Assembly (NCBI GenBank): GCA_965222315.1
Contig: OZ244951.1
Span: 2,294,001 to 2,358,000 of the forward strand
From: JACKII01 sp965222315
Lineage (GTDB): Bacteria > Pseudomonadota > Alphaproteobacteria > Bin95
Direction of reading: 5' to 3'
DNA length: 64,000 bases
Below, one piece after another: positions 63,114 to 64,000 of the stretch. Position numbers and translations under genes: made by a program. How positions within the stretch are numbered: the first letter of the stretch is position 1; each line of letters starts with the position of its first letter. Under the pieces are notes generated by a model. That model made no database searches. It was given only the letters and a program-made list of their open reading frames with translations, and was not told the origin of the DNA.

Positions 63114-64000
63114 CAGGCTTTCTCCATCGGCTTTGCGGCAGCAGCAGCCGCCCCAGCAGCACCTCCGCCCAAAACGGGCTCGGAAATACTGGCCGGTGGT
63201 TGTTTCGGTTTCTCAAACAGACCCAGGTAAGGGATGATGATCAGGAAGTAGGCGAAGTAGAAGATCGTCGCCAGACGGCTCCAGACCACAAATTCCATGC
63301 CCAGCCAGATGTCGTCCGGCGAATTGGCGCCGCACCAGCCCAGAAGAACGCTGTTGGCGACAAACACCCAGAAGAACCACTTGCTGACCGGACGGAAGCG
63401 CATGGAACGCACCGGAGAGCGGTCAAGCCAAGGCAGGATAAATAACACGGCGATGGAGCCGAACATTGCGAGAACGCCCATCAGCTTGTCCGGAATCGCC
63501 CGCAGGATCGCGTAGAACGGTAGAAAATACCATTCCGGCACAATCTCCGGCGGCGTCAGCAACGGATTAGCCTCTATGTAGTTATCAGGGTGACCAAGGT
63601 AATCCGGGGCGAAGAAAACGACTGCTGCAAAGATCGTCAGGAACACCGCGATACCGAAATAGTCCTTCACCGTGTAATACGGCGCAAATGGGATTGTGTC
63701 CTGCTTGCCTTTGGTATCAATGCCCAGCGGATTGTTCGAGCCATGGGTGTGCAGCGCCACAATGTGCAGGAACACCACGCCAAAGATCACGAATGGCAGC
63801 AGGAAGTGCAGCACGAAAAAGCGGTTCAGCGTCGGGTTATCGACAGAAAAGCCACCCCAGAGCCAAACCACCAAATCTTCGCCGATCAACGGGATGGCGG
63901 AGAACAGGTTGGTAATAACCTTAGCGCCCCAGAAGCTCATCTGGCCCCAAGGCAGCACATAACCCATGAATGCGGTCGCCATCATCAGCAGCAGGATAAC
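63113..64000 (-). CDS. petB: Cytochrome b of the bc1 complex, C-terminal part
   Basis: The last 295 residues; the N terminus lies beyond the window. FMGYVLPWGQMSFWGA includes the Qo-site region and VVLHIVALHTHGSNNPLG-like VFLHIVALHTHGSNNP contains haem-ligand histidines. PEWYFLPFYAILRAIPDKLMG holds the PEWY Qo motif. The protein ends with a low-complexity Ala/Gly/Pro tail. It is the quinol-oxidising core. The Rieske gene petA is expected upstream, outside the window. Overlap with petC is ATGA. Confidence 0.95.
   Translation of the reverse strand, partial: VILLLMMATAFMGYVLPWGQMSFWGAKVITNLFSAIPLIGEDLVVWLWGGFSVDNPTLNRFFVLHFLLPFVIFGVVFLHIVALHTHGSNNPLGIDTKGKQDTIPFAPYYTVKDYFGIAVFLTIFAAVVFFAPDYLGHPDNYIEANPLLTPPEIVPEWYFLPFYAILRAIPDKLMGVLAMFGSIAVLFILPWLDRSPVRSMRFRPVSKWFFWVFVANSVLLGWCGANSPDDIWLGMEFVVWSRLATIFYFAYFLIIIPYLGLFEKPKQPPASISEPVLGGGAAGAAAAAAKPMEKA

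Overview
The window is about 64 kb of GC-rich, densely coding bacterial chromosome. It looks like a free-living alphaproteobacterium of the Rhodospirillales kind. The support is the block ispH-thrB-rnhA, a cytochrome bc1 operon (petB-petC), ETF-ubiquinone oxidoreductase, the non-mevalonate isoprenoid genes ispE and ispH, and the order dnaN-recF-gyrB. The lineage is inferred from gene content; no rRNA is present.

Left part (1-35.9 kb): a peripheral catabolic landscape. It holds a hydantoinase/oxoprolinase pair (hyuA, and hyuB cut by the window start) with a small lower-GC gene wedged between them. There are four unrelated luciferase-like flavin monooxygenases, a flavin-containing monooxygenase with an NTF2-like head, three alpha/beta or dienelactone hydrolases, a glutamine-synthetase-like ligase next to a duplicated EthD-like protein, a dienoyl-CoA-isomerase-like crotonase, and NAD-dependent dehydrogenases. 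Embedded here is an arsenic operon: an ArsR-ArsC fusion, an ArsJ-type GAPDH, ArsJ, and possibly a metallo-beta-lactamase-fold hydrolase. Other modules are an MBOAT/AlgJ-like O-acyltransferase pair, a PPK2-type kinase, a secreted VPLPA-CTERM-like protein in AT-rich DNA, a tRNA-Arg(CCG), aspartate aminotransferase, an SLC13-type transporter, a TPR-methyltransferase fusion, cytochrome b561 and a YceI protein.

Middle part (36-51 kb): a glycosyltransferase, an acyl-CoA synthetase, and a dipeptide-type ABC permease pair without its ATPases or binding protein. Then an AT-rich leader in front of a 95-residue unknown protein, moaB, a lytic transglycosylase, a uracil-DNA glycosylase, ETF-QO, a secreted TPR protein and ispE. 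An amidohydrolase gene is split after codon 6 by an 842-bp IS5-family element. Removing the element and one copy of CTAG restores the frame exactly.

Right part (51-64 kb): housekeeping genes ispH, thrB, rnhA, dnaN, recF and gyrB, then mtnP-mtnA-aldolase, which looks like the DHAP shunt of 5'-methylthioadenosine salvage. The window ends in petC and the truncated petB.

The main non-coding signals are six phased ATCTACA/TGTAGAT heptamers around a perfect palindrome (7257-7347), three copies of one dispersed repeat unit (two paired as hairpins in opposite nesting, one solitary), and a clear intrinsic terminator after petC. No CRISPR array, prophage or rRNA was seen. No single cluster is convincingly a wholly new system. 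The strongest leads are the heptamer array, the EthD/glutamine-synthetase-like pair, and the operon combining ArsC with GAPDH/ArsJ.
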